A DNA stretch of 64,000 nt from Thaumasiovibrio occultus (GTDB taxonomy: Bacteria > Pseudomonadota > Gammaproteobacteria > Enterobacterales > Vibrionaceae), in assembly GCA_019703815.1 (NCBI GenBank), contig AP023052.1:930001-994000 (forward strand), in the 5' to 3' direction. Positions 53,283 to 64,000 of the stretch are shown here, piece after piece; the stretch's first letter is position 1; each line of letters starts with the position of its first letter. Below the pieces are notes generated by a model. The model had not been told where the DNA came from. It saw only the letters and a list, made by a program, of their open reading frames with translations, and did no database searches. The translations under genes and the position numbers were made by a program.

Positions 53283-53759
53283 ATGAGAGATATGTTGCTA
53301 TTAATTTTTTGCGTGACTGTCTTGGCGTTTATTTTATTTCGCTCAGATCCAGTTTTGCCAACAGCAAAGCTACCGCTTTATAACGATGGTGTGAGTGCGA
53401 GGTATGGCCAAAACGTTGGCGCCTGTGATCAGGAGTATTGCGTGGTGGCTTACGTTGCGCCTTGGTGTGGGGTTTGTCGTCAATACACTGAGGAATATGT
53501 GAAGCTACGCGATGCATTGGCCATTGATGGGATTGATATGAAGATCGTGATTGGTCGAGATAAACCAAAGGCGGTTGAAGCCTATGCGCGGGAGTTTGCC
53601 GGAGCGAGTTATAACGATGCAAATGGGCATTATTATCGCTTGCTAGGATTAGAAGCGGTGCCCTATTTCGCCGTGATCAACCGTGACGGTGAAATTGTGA
53701 AAGAGACGTTTGGTAGTTTCCGTAGCGTGAATGAATTTCGCACTGATTGGGAAATTTAG
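53283..53759 (+). CDS. Membrane-anchored thioredoxin-like protein
   Basis: A 158-residue protein with an N-terminal membrane anchor (about 4-20) and a thioredoxin fold facing the periplasm. The active site APWCGVCRQY carries the CxxC pair; the cis-Pro is in LEAVPYFAVI. A Cys pair also lies in ACDQEYC upstream. The spacing fits a disulfide reductase or thiol chaperone of the TlpA/DsbE type, but it is not encoded with cytochrome genes. GGGAG lies eight bases before the ATG. Convergent to the GGDEF-EAL gene. Confidence 0.8.
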   Translation: MRDMLLLIFCVTVLAFILFRSDPVLPTAKLPLYNDGVSARYGQNVGACDQEYCVVAYVAPWCGVCRQYTEEYVKLRDALAIDGIDMKIVIGRDKPKAVEAYAREFAGASYNDANGHYYRLLGLEAVPYFAVINRDGEIVKETFGSFRSVNEFRTDWEI

Positions 53760-53781
53760 AACACTGCAGCAATTAGAAAAC

Positions 53782-53810
53782 ACAACGCCGAGCTTTAAAC
53801 TCGGCGTTGT
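53782..53810. terminator. Convergent terminator hairpin
   Basis: Perfect 11-bp stem ACAACGCCGAG/CTCGGCGTTGT with a 7-base loop, between the thioredoxin-like gene and the GGDEF-EAL gene. T-run is weak on both sides. Confidence 0.6.
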
Positions 53811-53888
53811 ATTGTTAGTTATGAATGAACATAACTCGATGTGAATGTTGTCGCGCTGTCCATGTATTAAAGAGATTCGCTCAGTGCT

Positions 53889-56042
53889 TTAGGCACTGCA
53901 CTCGGTGCAGCAAGATTGGCAGATAAACTGCTTGGTAAACTCTTCTGCTGGCATCGGACGGCCAAAGTGATAGCCTTGGCCTGTTTGGCATTCAAACTGC
54001 TGTAATAGCTCTGCTTGGACGGCGTTTTCAATCCCTTCTGCCACGACTTCTAAGTCAAGCTCTTTGGTCATCTGCAATAGGGCTTGAACCAGATTTTGAT
54101 CGCGCTTGTCTTCTTCCATATTACTGATAAAGCTGCGGTCAATTTTGATCCCACTGACGGTAAAACGGCGCAAGTAGCTGAGTGATGAATACCCCGTACC
54201 AAAGTCATCTAACCAAACGTTAATCCCGTTTTTCGACAGGGTTTCTAAGGTTTTCTCTGCACCAGCTTCGTTCTGCATCAAGATGCTTTCAGTAATTTCT
54301 ACATGAAAGTGTTTGGTGTCGATGTCATGCGCCGCCAACTGGGAGCAAATAAAGTTCGACAATTGCGAGTTATACAGCTGCTTACACGACAAGTTTACCG
54401 CGACGTGGAAATTATCGTTGAGGCATTCACGCCATTTAGCGAGCTGTTCACAAGCCGAGTGGATCAGCCATTCACCAATCGGTACGATCAAACCCGTTTT
54501 CTCAGCGATATCGATAAAATCCATCGGCGGAATGATCCCGCGTTCGGGATGACGCCAACGCACGAGCGCTTCCGCACCAATCAGCTCACCCGTGATGAGA
54601 TCAAACTGCGGCTGATACCACAGCTCAAATTGCTCGGGTGTGAGCAGTGCACGGCGCATCTCTTTTTCGATTTGGTTGCGATAAATCACCGATTCAGCCA
54701 TTTCATGGGTAAACACACAATAGGTGTTTTTCCCTTGCGCCTTGGCGCAGTACATTGCGATATCGGCGTTTTTGATCAGATCTTCACTGTTATTCCCTGA
54801 GGCTGGGTAGCTTGCGATACCGACACTGCCACTGGTGATCAACTCTTCGCTTTCGATCGTCATTGGCGTCGCTAACAATGACAGAACATGTTCGGCGGCG
54901 GTTTCAATACTGCAGATTTCTTTTTCTAGCGGCAGAAGCAATAGGAATTCGTCACCGCTGATCCGCGATACCATCGCACCATCCAGCTCAAGCAGTTTGA
55001 TTAAGCTGGTAAGGCGTTTGGCTAGGGTGCAAAGCAAAACATCGCCAGTGCCGTGGCCGAAGTTATCGTTGATCAGCTTAAAGTCATCAATGTCGATAAA
55101 CATAATAGCGAAGGGCTTATCGGGATATTTGCTGATCCGTGTGCGGATCAGGCGCATCACCTGATGACGATTGGGCAAGCCAGTCAGCGCATCATGGTAC
55201 GCCATGTAGCTGATCTCTTGAGTGCGCTGTTGAATGCTTTCCGCCATTTTGGCAATAGCGTTAGCGAGCCCGCCAATTTCATCATCGCGGTTGAGCTGCT
55301 TAATTTCACCAATGTGCTCAAAGCTACCTTGGCCGAGTTTTTCTGCATGCCGGGTAAGGTGCTGAATGGGCCGAACCAAAGAGACGGAAAAGGCAAAAAC
55401 TAGACCGCCAGCGATCGCCAAAATCACCACAGTACTCACGACCGCACTGGTAAGTAGCGCTTGGGTACTTTTATCGTGTAGTCGCTCAACAATGTTGGTG
55501 GTTTCGGCAATGTCGATTGCCATGCGCGCCGTTGATAGTTCAAGACGTACGCCACCAATGATCATGCCGGACACTTCAATCGGTGTGGTGATATACAGGC
55601 GGCGGCGGGAAATATCTTGCAGTTGTTCGCCGTTTTCGATGACGCGACGCACCACGTCTTGATCCGGAAAGGGTTGACCGAAAGACGCGATCTCTGGGGT
55701 GCCGTCGTGGAAAATATTACCGTGCTTGTCAAACACGATAGCGCGGCTGATCTCGCCATCCGTCAGGATAGGTTGCAGTAGATACCAAGTGGCTTCGAGA
55801 TTGTAGGAATACAACGCATCAAACAGAGCTTCGCTAAGATAATCGCTCAATTGGGTGCCGCGTTTGACGATCTCGCTGGTATAGGTGTGCGTGCTCTGCT
55901 GCTGCAGCTTGGTTTTCAGACGTTCAGATTGCGTATTTGATAAATAGATATAGGTGCTCAAACTGGTAAGGATTGTCACCAGAATTAACCCCGACGTCAC
56001 CAGCATATAGCGTGTGCGCAATTTCATGGTACGCGCGGCCAT
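53889..56042 (-). CDS. Sensor GGDEF-EAL cyclic-di-GMP protein
   Basis: A 717-residue inner-membrane protein with a periplasmic sensor region between two membrane helices (about 11-31 and 205-225), HAMP (225-275), GGDEF (about 290-450) and EAL (460-700). The diguanylate cyclase site reads SGDEF, a workable variant. The EAL site has EALVRW, DDFGTGYSS, KIDRSFI and EVVAEGIE, all intact, so it should hydrolyse cyclic-di-GMP; it may do both. Its ATG overlaps the stop of the PhnD-like gene (TAATG), a coupled pair in which the binding protein probably senses a ligand for this enzyme. Confidence 0.9.
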   Translation of the reverse strand: MAARTMKLRTRYMLVTSGLILVTILTSLSTYIYLSNTQSERLKTKLQQQSTHTYTSEIVKRGTQLSDYLSEALFDALYSYNLEATWYLLQPILTDGEISRAIVFDKHGNIFHDGTPEIASFGQPFPDQDVVRRVIENGEQLQDISRRRLYITTPIEVSGMIIGGVRLELSTARMAIDIAETTNIVERLHDKSTQALLTSAVVSTVVILAIAGGLVFAFSVSLVRPIQHLTRHAEKLGQGSFEHIGEIKQLNRDDEIGGLANAIAKMAESIQQRTQEISYMAYHDALTGLPNRHQVMRLIRTRISKYPDKPFAIMFIDIDDFKLINDNFGHGTGDVLLCTLAKRLTSLIKLLELDGAMVSRISGDEFLLLLPLEKEICSIETAAEHVLSLLATPMTIESEELITSGSVGIASYPASGNNSEDLIKNADIAMYCAKAQGKNTYCVFTHEMAESVIYRNQIEKEMRRALLTPEQFELWYQPQFDLITGELIGAEALVRWRHPERGIIPPMDFIDIAEKTGLIVPIGEWLIHSACEQLAKWRECLNDNFHVAVNLSCKQLYNSQLSNFICSQLAAHDIDTKHFHVEITESILMQNEAGAEKTLETLSKNGINVWLDDFGTGYSSLSYLRRFTVSGIKIDRSFISNMEEDKRDQNLVQALLQMTKELDLEVVAEGIENAVQAELLQQFECQTGQGYHFGRPMPAEEFTKQFICQSCCTECSA

Positions 56043-56998
56043 TACATGAACTCCCGAACAACAGGTAGGCTAGCGCGGGCTTTGTCGAGCGCGAGGTTAT
56101 TGTCTTCGCTTAAGCTGTCGAACTGGGTGGTGTCCTCGAAAAGCTTAATTGCGCGCTGTCCTTCGGGTGTGGTGTGAGCGTGGCGCAAAATATCGGTAAT
56201 GGTGGTTTTAAGGTTGTTAGGCAGATCGCGTCGCAGTACGATCAGGCTGCGCGGAAACGGACGCGATTCAAAAATGGTTTTGATCGATGACTCGATTGAG
56301 CTAGGCACTTGGTGCGAGATATTGGTGCTGTTGTCGCTGTAGGCAGAGGCGTCAACCAGCCCTTGGTAAACCCAAGAGGCCAAGATCAGTTCGTTAGTGA
56401 AGTTGTTGTAATCTGCGGTGACGATGTAGCCAATTTCGTCAGGCCCAACACTATCTTCTGTTGAGCTTAATTCACGCAATTGGTAACCGTGCGAGACTAA
56501 CACGCTAATGGGGATGAAAAAACCTGACGTTGAATGGCGATCTTCAAACGCGATGCGGTGCCCTTGTAAATCATCAAGGCCCGTGATGGAGCTGTCAGCA
56601 TGAGAAATAAATAGCGAGCGATACTCAGACACGCCGCGCTTCCAACGGCGCAGCGCAATTTCGCCATTATGATGGCGTTCAAGTTCAATCGCGACATAGG
56701 CGGTATCGGAAACCATATCGATCTGGCCGCTTTCCATCCATCGCGCAAGCGTGTCAAAGTTATTGGTGACTTTGATTTCTGCGCCGGTATAACCTAAGTG
56801 CGCCATTTTATCTGCCAGATACTGGCCGAGAGGAAGGGTGCTTTTGATATGCCAACTCACGGCATCGCCTAGCACGCCAATACGGAGTGTTTTGTTAAAA
56901 GAGGTGGAGTCTTGGCTGAATGAGGAAGTGCTAAATGTTAACAGCGCCATCATAAATACAGCACGACGCAAAACTGCAATAAATTTTTGTTGTTTCAA
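56042..56998 (-). CDS. PhnD-like periplasmic binding protein coupled to the GGDEF-EAL sensor
   Basis: A 318-residue precursor of the phosphonate-binding-like family (PF12974). KTLRIGVLGDAVSWHIK, GQIDMVSDTAYVAIE, LQGHRIAFEDRHSTSGFFIPISVL and LDDLQG are typical of PhnD relatives. A signal region (IAVLRRAVFMMALLTFSTSSFS) makes it periplasmic. No ABC permease or ATPase lies near. Coupling to the cyclic-di-GMP gene suggests ligand sensing, as for other periplasmic proteins that control GGDEF-EAL receptors. The start is uncertain: TTG at 56998 is chosen; TTG at 57034 is possible. Confidence 0.75.
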   Translation of the reverse strand: MKQQKFIAVLRRAVFMMALLTFSTSSFSQDSTSFNKTLRIGVLGDAVSWHIKSTLPLGQYLADKMAHLGYTGAEIKVTNNFDTLARWMESGQIDMVSDTAYVAIELERHHNGEIALRRWKRGVSEYRSLFISHADSSITGLDDLQGHRIAFEDRHSTSGFFIPISVLVSHGYQLRELSSTEDSVGPDEIGYIVTADYNNFTNELILASWVYQGLVDASAYSDNSTNISHQVPSSIESSIKTIFESRPFPRSLIVLRRDLPNNLKTTITDILRHAHTTPEGQRAIKLFEDTTQFDSLSEDNNLALDKARASLPVVREFM

Positions 56999-57266
56999 GG
57001 CTATCTCTACCGCTAGGTTAACTGTATCCGCCAATATATATCGGCCTTTGGGTCACTTTATTTAGCGTTGTTGTAACCCATTATGTTCACCATCCCTTGT
57101 AAGCAACCTGTGTCGCTATGTTATTTTTAATTGCATAAATAACGCGCAGATAGTATCACATGTTATGAGTTTATGTGAATAAAAAAAGTTAACACTGAGG
57201 ATTAAAAAACCTTACTATACAATACCTTTAGCGAATGTGTCCGCGCTTTTTATCACAGTTAGTGAA

Positions 57267-58394
57267 TTACTCTGATTCAGGGCGGAAGTAACCCAAATTA
57301 GTGAGCTCACATACTAAGGCGAGGGTGACAGGATCGTTGATATTTTCCCCGAAATGAGTGATGTCGAGGTGTGAATGGTTACAAATCAGCGGGCCAATTG
57401 CGTCGTTATTTGAAGGGACGGTAAAGACCTCGCCATCAATATATAGCGTTTCGGGTGTGTCGGGATGGTAGAGGGTTTTGAGCCCAGGGAGTTTTATCAG
57501 TCTGTTGCCTTTTTGTAAGTAATCGTAGAGCTCGTTTTCAAGCCAAGGGGCTGGGCTCGCTACGATATCAAGCTCGTGGCGAGAGCGACTCAATAGCGCC
57601 CCAATCCAAGTTTTCATTCGCTCGGGTTGATCCAGCCAATCTCTTATTGCATCTTCCATTGCCGCAAAGTCCTTGGTGCTGATCTCGCCATTTTCTTCGC
57701 GGGGCGTCAGTGCCATGGGGATCGGGGAGGCATCTTCTTCTTGCAAGAAGTCGCTAAGATTTTGCACGAGCTCTTGTGGCGATGGCGTTCGTAGCAATAG
57801 CGCGTAGGTTATCCCTTCGTCAATAGTAAGAGAGCGGTAAGGGACGCCGGCGGGGATATACAGCAGATCACCAGCGCACATTTCAACATCGACACTGGGT
57901 CGTCCAAGCGTTTCAGTAGGCACATACTCAGGGAGAGAGTGATCATCAACCACGTCGTCGACTTTTTCGCCTAATTGCCAGCGACGTTTGCCAGAGCCTT
58001 GCAGTAAGAGGGTGTCGAAGTTGTCGATAAACGGCCCGCACCATTTTTGCGGTTGGTGAATACTAACTGTGAGCGTTTCAATCAGCCAGCTTGGCAAGTG
58101 AGAGAATGGCTTGAGCAGCGCGCTTAGTTCAGGGAGCCAGTGGTGAGCCGCAACGAGGCGTAACGTCGCGTTCTTACTGGCGCTTTCTTGGTTGTCAAAT
58201 GGCCCATAGCGCATGATAGGGTAAGGACCGTCGCCAATATCCATGTACGTGGTGATTTCGGGATCGGTGGCGAGCGCGTGTACTTGAGCGGGAGAAATGA
58301 GATCGGAAAGCTCTGGCAGCGCTTTCTCAATATACAGCGGTGCTTGTTGCCAATGATCATTGATGAACGCGGTAAAGTCCCAGTGTAGTTTCAT
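57267..58394 (-). CDS. RoxA/YcfD-like cupin (JmjC) protein lacking two metal ligands
   Basis: A 375-residue cytosolic protein with the YcfD/RoxA layout (JmjC domain about 1-220, dimerisation and winged-helix parts after). The E. coli enzyme hydroxylates Arg81 of ribosomal protein L16 and uses a facial triad H-x-D...H. Here the segments read CGPFIDNFD and LLYIPAGVPYRSLTI: Phe122 and Tyr186 stand where His is expected, Asp124 is kept. It is therefore probably inactive as an oxygenase or has another role. Start at MKLHWD with GGGAG upstream; the longer frame crosses the purB terminator. Confidence 0.8.
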   Translation of the reverse strand: MKLHWDFTAFINDHWQQAPLYIEKALPELSDLISPAQVHALATDPEITTYMDIGDGPYPIMRYGPFDNQESASKNATLRLVAAHHWLPELSALLKPFSHLPSWLIETLTVSIHQPQKWCGPFIDNFDTLLLQGSGKRRWQLGEKVDDVVDDHSLPEYVPTETLGRPSVDVEMCAGDLLYIPAGVPYRSLTIDEGITYALLLRTPSPQELVQNLSDFLQEEDASPIPMALTPREENGEISTKDFAAMEDAIRDWLDQPERMKTWIGALLSRSRHELDIVASPAPWLENELYDYLQKGNRLIKLPGLKTLYHPDTPETLYIDGEVFTVPSNNDAIGPLICNHSHLDITHFGENINDPVTLALVCELTNLGYFRPESE

Positions 58395-58539
58395 TGCGTG
58401 CTCCCACCTTGTACTTATAGAAAAGGTAGTGGCTTGACCGCTAAATGAGAAAGTTTCCTGCGCAAAAAGTGGTGTAGTGGTTAGAAATGTGAAGGCGGAA
58501 AGTCTTGTTCGAATAATTGAAAAGCAGACAGCGCGATAC

Positions 58540-58566
58540 AAAAAAGGACAGCGTCGCTGTCCTTTT
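58540..58566 (-). terminator. Terminator of purB
   Basis: Near-perfect palindrome AAAAGGACAGCG/CGCTGTCCTTTT; on the minus strand it is followed by TTTTTTG. It lies 30 bases past the purB stop. Confidence 0.8.
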
Positions 58567-58596
58567 GATGTTAATCACAATGAAAGTTCGCTGTGA

Positions 58597-60030
<1,434 letters not shown>

Positions 60031-60075
60031 TTAAATGTTGTATCCGGTTAATACCGGGCGACTACTCGATAAGAG

Positions 60076-60699
60076 TTAGCCGAGTCGAGCTAGCATGATC
60101 TTGGCTTGCTCAACCATTTTGTTGCGTCCTAGCAAGACGTGACGGCGGCGGCCACCCACTTGGTGGTATAGAACCGCAGCACGAATACCGGCAAGTAAGA
60201 GGGCTCGCACCTTACCTTGCACATCTTGATGTTTTAGTACGTCAGGCGAGCCAGTCACTTGGATACGCGGCCCGAGTGGGCTGATCACATCAAGATAGAT
60301 CGACGCTAAATTTTGAACGATGGTATCGCTCGTGAGCTCAAAGTGCTCAAGTTGGCGATCGATCGTTGCCAATCGGTCACCGAGTTGCGTCCACGCATCG
60401 CGGCGTGATGTGAGTTTGCGCTGCAACTCCATCAAGCTGATCAAATAACGGCTCAGCTCATTCCCCGTCGGAGATCCATCCAAGCCATCGACCATGGCGT
60501 TTAAACCGACTTTGAGGTTGGCTTCGTCACCTGCGAAAATATCGAGGGTACGATCCGCGTTGATAACGGTGATGGTGCGTAGGGTCTGCTCCATCAATTC
60601 GCTATCACAGTGGCCTTCGCGTGCCACTTGTTGAACCAGTTTTATCGCTTGGCAAATTCCGGCAAAGGCCAGAGTTCTGTCGTAATAGTTGTGAGCCAC
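60076..60699 (-). CDS. hflD: HflD family protein
   Basis: A 207-residue, largely helical membrane-associated protein of the HflD (YcfC) family: NYYDRTLAFAGICQAIKLVQQ start, LGDRLATIDRQLEHFELTSD and ISPLGPRIQVTGSPDVLKH near the end. E. coli HflD modulates phage lambda CII stability. It sits between mnmA and purB in the same order as in E. coli. Starts 13 bases after the mnmA stop. Confidence 0.95.
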   Translation of the reverse strand: MAHNYYDRTLAFAGICQAIKLVQQVAREGHCDSELMEQTLRTITVINADRTLDIFAGDEANLKVGLNAMVDGLDGSPTGNELSRYLISLMELQRKLTSRRDAWTQLGDRLATIDRQLEHFELTSDTIVQNLASIYLDVISPLGPRIQVTGSPDVLKHQDVQGKVRALLLAGIRAAVLYHQVGGRRRHVLLGRNKMVEQAKIMLARLG

Positions 60700-60711
60700 A
60701 GCGGCAACTCC

Positions 60712-61818
60712 TTAAAAACGCTCTTCGATAATCCCGCCGCCCAGACAGACATCACCTTGGTAGAAGACCGCAGATTGTCCCGGAGTTACGGCGATTTGTG
60801 GTGTGTTGAAGACCACTTTGATTGTTTCGTCATCGACAGGAATGATGGTACATTCGATGTCTTGCTGACGGTAGCGAGTTTTTACTGTACAGGTCACAGG
60901 CTCAACAATTGGTTGGCGATCTACCCAGTGCAATTGCTTCGCAACTAAACCGTTTGATTGCAGGCGAGGGTGGTTCTTACCTTGACCGACAACCAGTACA
61001 TTGCGTTTTACATCTTTATCGACCACATACCATGGGTCTTCGCTGTGATCTTTCATACCACCGATCAACAAGCCTTTACGCTGACCGAGCGTGTGGTACA
61101 TTAAACCTTGGTGTTCGCCAATCACTTCACCTTCTGCCGTTTCAATTGGGCCGGGTTGTGCTGGCAAATACTTTTTCAAAAAGTCGGTAAATTTACGCTC
61201 ACCGATAAAACAGATCCCCGTTGAATCTTTCTTGTCGGCGGTGATCAAATCTTGCGCTTCGGCAATCTTGCGCACTTCTGGTTTTTCCAGTTCACCCACA
61301 GGGAACAAGCTGCGCGCAACTTGATCATGACTTAGCGTGTACAAGAAATAACTTTGATCTTTATTGCCGTCGATACCACGCAACATTTGCGCTATTTCGC
61401 CTTCTTGGGTTGGGAAAGAGCGGCGTACATAGTGCCCCATGGCAATGTAGTCGGCTTCTAGCACTTCATCCGCAAACTCAAGAAACGCTTTGAATTTGAT
61501 TTCTTTGTTACACAAGATGTCAGGGTTTGGCGTACGACCTGCTTTGTATTCAGTCAGGAAGTGCTCAAACACGTTATCCCAATATTCAGCTGCAAAGTTG
61601 ATGGTGTGCAGTTTGATACCAAGCTTGTCACACACCGCTTGGGCATCAGCCAGATCTTGAGCGGCCGCACAGTATTCCTCGTTGTCATCTTCTTCCCAGT
61701 TCTTCATGAACAGGCCTTCAACCTGATAACCCTGTTGCAGTAGCAGGTAGGCTGAGACGGAAGAATCAACGCCGCCGGACATACCGACGATCACTTTTTT
61801 CTGACTGTTGTCTGACAT
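60712..61818 (-). CDS. mnmA: tRNA 2-thiouridylase MnmA
   Basis: A 368-residue ATP-pyrophosphatase with the PP-loop [32 protein letters not shown] with its catalytic Cys, and [12 protein letters not shown] with the second Cys. It makes 2-thiouridine at the wobble position of Glu, Gln and Lys tRNAs. First gene of the mnmA-hflD-purB operon. Upstream lies the PurR box at 61959-61970. Confidence 0.97.
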   Translation of the reverse strand: MSDNSQKKVIVGMSGGVDSSVSAYLLLQQGYQVEGLFMKNWEEDDNEEYCAAAQDLADAQAVCDKLGIKLHTINFAAEYWDNVFEHFLTEYKAGRTPNPDILCNKEIKFKAFLEFADEVLEADYIAMGHYVRRSFPTQEGEIAQMLRGIDGNKDQSYFLYTLSHDQVARSLFPVGELEKPEVRKIAEAQDLITADKKDSTGICFIGERKFTDFLKKYLPAQPGPIETAEGEVIGEHQGLMYHTLGQRKGLLIGGMKDHSEDPWYVVDKDVKRNVLVVGQGKNHPRLQSNGLVAKQLHWVDRQPIVEPVTCTVKTRYRQQDIECTIIPVDDETIKVVFNTPQIAVTPGQSAVFYQGDVCLGGGIIEERF

Positions 61819-61958
61819 AGTTCTCTACAAATAAGCAAGTTAAGACCAGAGCGGAATTGTAGCAAATTGCTCTAGAAGAGGATAGCAGTGTGATATAGCT
61901 CACCGAGTTGCTGGAAACTCCCCGTGTCACTTACATTAAATGGCTGTTTTATGACCAC

Positions 61959-61970
61959 GCAAACGTTTGC
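61959..61970. promoter_or_regulatory. PurR box upstream of mnmA-hflD-purB
   Basis: GCAAACGTTTGC, flanked by A-C on the left as in ACGCAAACGTTTGCGT, 140 bases before the mnmA start. It would put the whole operon under purine control. The 16-base string GCAAACGTTTGCTTTT also occurs upstream of the 5'-nucleotidase gene (27370). Confidence 0.65.
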
Positions 61971-62043
61971 TTTTGGTGCGAACTATATCAGTTTTTATTA
62001 AAAAAGGTAGCGTTTTTTGTCTATCGACGTAGTGGTTGTGCAG

Positions 62044-62709
62044 CTATCGGCGCGCTGGCGGCGGGACTTCACGCCATTCGCCCGGAGCCAGCCCTTCGAA
62101 TGTCCAGTCGGCCATTTTGTGGCGGATCAGTCGTAGAGTCGGGTGGCCAATGTGGGCGGTCATTCGGCGAACTTGGCGGTTGCGACCTTCGTTTAAGGTG
62201 ATAGCGAGCCATGTGGTCGGAATCGACTTTCGCTCTCGTACTGGCGGAACACGTGGCCAAATGTCAGGGTTCTCGATGCGCTCAACCCCAGCCGGCAGCG
62301 TCATGCCATCTTTTAATTCCACGCCACGACGCAATTGCTCAAGCGCGGACTCAGAAGGCTCGCCTTCGACTTGTACCCAATAGATTTTGGCTTGTTTCGA
62401 GCTTGGTTGGGTTAAGCGCGCTTGCAGAATGCCGTCATTGGTTAGCACCAATAAACCTTCACTGTCTTTATCAAGGCGCCCTGCAGGATAAACATCTTTT
62501 ACCGGAATGAAATCGGCCAATGTTTGGTCGCCGGGTTCACCGGTAAATTGTGTCAGAACATTATAAGGTTTGTTAAACAGGATGACTTTGGTTGGGCCTT
62601 TAGGGCGTTGTGATTTGGTATTACGTTGGCGCGAAGGTCTGCGCTCGGTTTTTGAGCGGGTTATGTTATTTTGCGACGTTTTTGGTTTGAATGCTGACCG
62701 AGTTTTCAT
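62044..62709 (-). CDS. rluE: 23S rRNA pseudouridine synthase RluE
   Basis: A 221-residue RsuA-family enzyme. The catalytic Asp lies in [18 protein letters not shown]; the family signature is in [22 protein letters not shown]. It has no S4 domain, as RluE. An N-terminal basic, low-complexity tail of about 38 residues precedes the core ([19 protein letters not shown]), helping rRNA binding. RluE modifies U2457 in E. coli 23S rRNA. Divergent from icd. Confidence 0.9.
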   Translation of the reverse strand: MKTRSAFKPKTSQNNITRSKTERRPSRQRNTKSQRPKGPTKVILFNKPYNVLTQFTGEPGDQTLADFIPVKDVYPAGRLDKDSEGLLVLTNDGILQARLTQPSSKQAKIYWVQVEGEPSESALEQLRRGVELKDGMTLPAGVERIENPDIWPRVPPVRERKSIPTTWLAITLNEGRNRQVRRMTAHIGHPTLRLIRHKMADWTFEGLAPGEWREVPPPARR

Positions 62710-62852
62710 GCTGGGCGGGTCTTTAGGTTAAATCAGAATAAATGCGAGATCGATTATACCTCAAACGGGTTTTGATAGCGCGAAGAAAAAATTTCCAGTA
62801 TGATGCGCAAGCCTCTTACAAAAAGATAACAAATGGACACTAGGAGATTTTA

Positions 62853-64000
62853 ATGGAAAGTAAAGTTGTTGTACCGGTTGAAGGTCAAAAAATCAGCCTG
62901 GATGCTGACGGTAAAATAGTTGTCCCAAATAACCCTATCATTCCCTACATTGAAGGTGACGGCATCGGTGAAGATGTGTCTCCTGCGATGATCAAAGTTG
63001 TAGATGCTGCAGTCAGCAAAGCATATAAAGGTCAACGCAAAATCGAGTGGATGGAAATCTACACCGGCGAAAAATCAACCAAAGTCTACGGTGACGATGC
63101 GTGGTTGCCACAAGAAACGCTGGATTTCATTCGTGAATATAAAGTCGCGATCAAAGGCCCGCTAACAACGCCTGTTGGCGGTGGTATTCGTTCATTGAAC
63201 GTTGCACTTCGCCAAGAGCTTGATCTGTACATCTGTGCACGTCCAGTACGTTACTTCGATGGCGTTCCTAGCCCATTGAAGCAACCTGAACTGACGGACA
63301 TGGTGATTTACCGTGAAAACTCAGAAGACATCTATGCGGGTGTTGAGTTCAAAGCGGGTACGCCTGAAGCAGACAAAGTGATCAAGTTCCTGCAAGACGA
63401 AATGGGTGCAACTAAGATCCGTTTCCCTCAGCAGTGTGGTGTGGGTATCAAGCCAGTATCTGAAGAAGGTACCAAGCGTTTGGTTCGTGCAGCACTGCAA
63501 TACACTATCGACAACGATCGTGACTCACTGACGTTGGTCCACAAAGGCAACATCATGAAGTTCACCGAAGGTGCCTTCAAAGACTGGGGTTACGAAATCG
63601 CTGCAGAGTTTGGTGCAGAGCTTCTGGACGGTGGTCCATGGATGACGCTAAAAAATCCAAACACCGGTAAAGAGATCATCATTAAAGACAGCATCGCAGA
63701 TGCATTCTTGCAGCAAATTCTACTTCGCCCAGCGGAGTACGATGTAATTGCCACCATGAACCTTAACGGTGACTACATCTCTGATGCACTTGCTGCGCAA
63801 GTCGGTGGTATCGGTATCGCACCGGGTGCGAACATTGGTGATGGTGTTGCGCTGTTTGAAGCAACGCACGGTACTGCACCTAAGTACGCAGGCCAAGACA
63901 AAGTAAACCCAGGGTCGTTGATTCTGTCAGCGGAAATGATGCTACGTCACATGGGTTGGACTGAAGCTGCTGATTTGATCATTGCGTCAATGGAAAAAGC
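62853..64000 (+). CDS. icd: Isocitrate dehydrogenase (NADP), 3' end outside window
   Basis: 382 codons are open from the ATG at 62853 to the window edge; the usual length is about 416, so only some 34 codons are missing. TAGGAG lies seven bases before the ATG. The E. coli-type order is evident: [30 protein letters not shown] with the phosphorylatable Ser, [17 protein letters not shown], and the metal-binding [19 protein letters not shown]. It converts isocitrate to 2-oxoglutarate in the TCA cycle. The Ser is kept, so control by AceK is possible. Confidence 0.96.
   Translation, partial: MESKVVVPVEGQKISLDADGKIVVPNNPIIPYIEGDGIGEDVSPAMIKVVDAAVSKAYKGQRKIEWMEIYTGEKSTKVYGDDAWLPQETLDFIREYKVAIKGPLTTPVGGGIRSLNVALRQELDLYICARPVRYFDGVPSPLKQPELTDMVIYRENSEDIYAGVEFKAGTPEADKVIKFLQDEMGATKIRFPQQCGVGIKPVSEEGTKRLVRAALQYTIDNDRDSLTLVHKGNIMKFTEGAFKDWGYEIAAEFGAELLDGGPWMTLKNPNTGKEIIIKDSIADAFLQQILLRPAEYDVIATMNLNGDYISDALAAQVGGIGIAPGANIGDGVALFEATHGTAPKYAGQDKVNPGSLILSAEMMLRHMGWTEAADLIIASMEK

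Overview
The window looks like a stretch of a Vibrionaceae chromosome (Gammaproteobacteria). The block uvrB - qrr - luxO - luxU - YvcK-like gene - moaABCDE is the characteristic Vibrio quorum-sensing neighbourhood. A qrr-type small RNA with a sigma-54 promoter, a Moco riboswitch, PurR boxes and rightward icd fit the same group. Moderate GC and several very acidic proteins would suit a marine or moderately halophilic member, such as Vibrio, Salinivibrio or Grimontia. Genus is not decided by what can be read here. No rRNA, complete tRNA, CRISPR array, insertion sequence or prophage was seen.

Left part (1-5.5 kb): the end of a secreted protein gene, an NlpE-like lipoprotein, and a leftward three-gene unit (esterase, GH127-like glycosidase, SemiSWEET-like transporter). 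This unit follows a TrmB-family sugar-sensing regulator. Middle-left (5.6-19.3 kb): a divergent maltodextrin/cyclodextrin locus. Leftward run malE, malF, malG and a GH13 cyclomaltodextrinase/neopullulanase. Rightward run an OmpG/CymA-like porin, an LpxD paralogue, malK, malP and malQ. The intergenic region carries two near-identical 19-bp palindromes, which I propose as TrmB-family operators, and a good CRP site. Import through the porin and the MalEFGK transporter, ring opening or hydrolysis by the amylase, phosphorolysis by MalP and transfer by MalQ make a complete pathway. The MalT activator usual in enteric bacteria appears to be replaced here by a TrmB-type regulator.

Accessory stretch (19.5-36 kb): DUF2799 lipoprotein, a cytosolic sulfatase, DUF2809, a SanA/YdcF-type protein, a cupin, pdxY, membrane and acidic secreted hypothetical proteins, a 5'-nucleotidase behind a PurR box, a zinc-ribbon transposase-like protein, a small low-GC cluster with DUF2971 and DUF4375/DMP19 proteins, a GNAT acetyltransferase and a secreted alpha/beta hydrolase.

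Core part (36-64 kb): a DnaA-box cluster upstream of uvrB that matches the position of E. coli DARS1, uvrB, the Qrr sRNA, luxO/luxU, YvcK-like, a LON-domain protein, the Moco riboswitch and moaABCDE, two small ORFs that look like real genes, oppABCDF, a membrane-anchored thioredoxin, a PhnD-like binding protein coupled to a GGDEF-EAL protein, a cupin/JmjC protein lacking two metal ligands, the mnmA-hflD-purB operon under a PurR box, an RluE-type pseudouridine synthase, and the start of icd.
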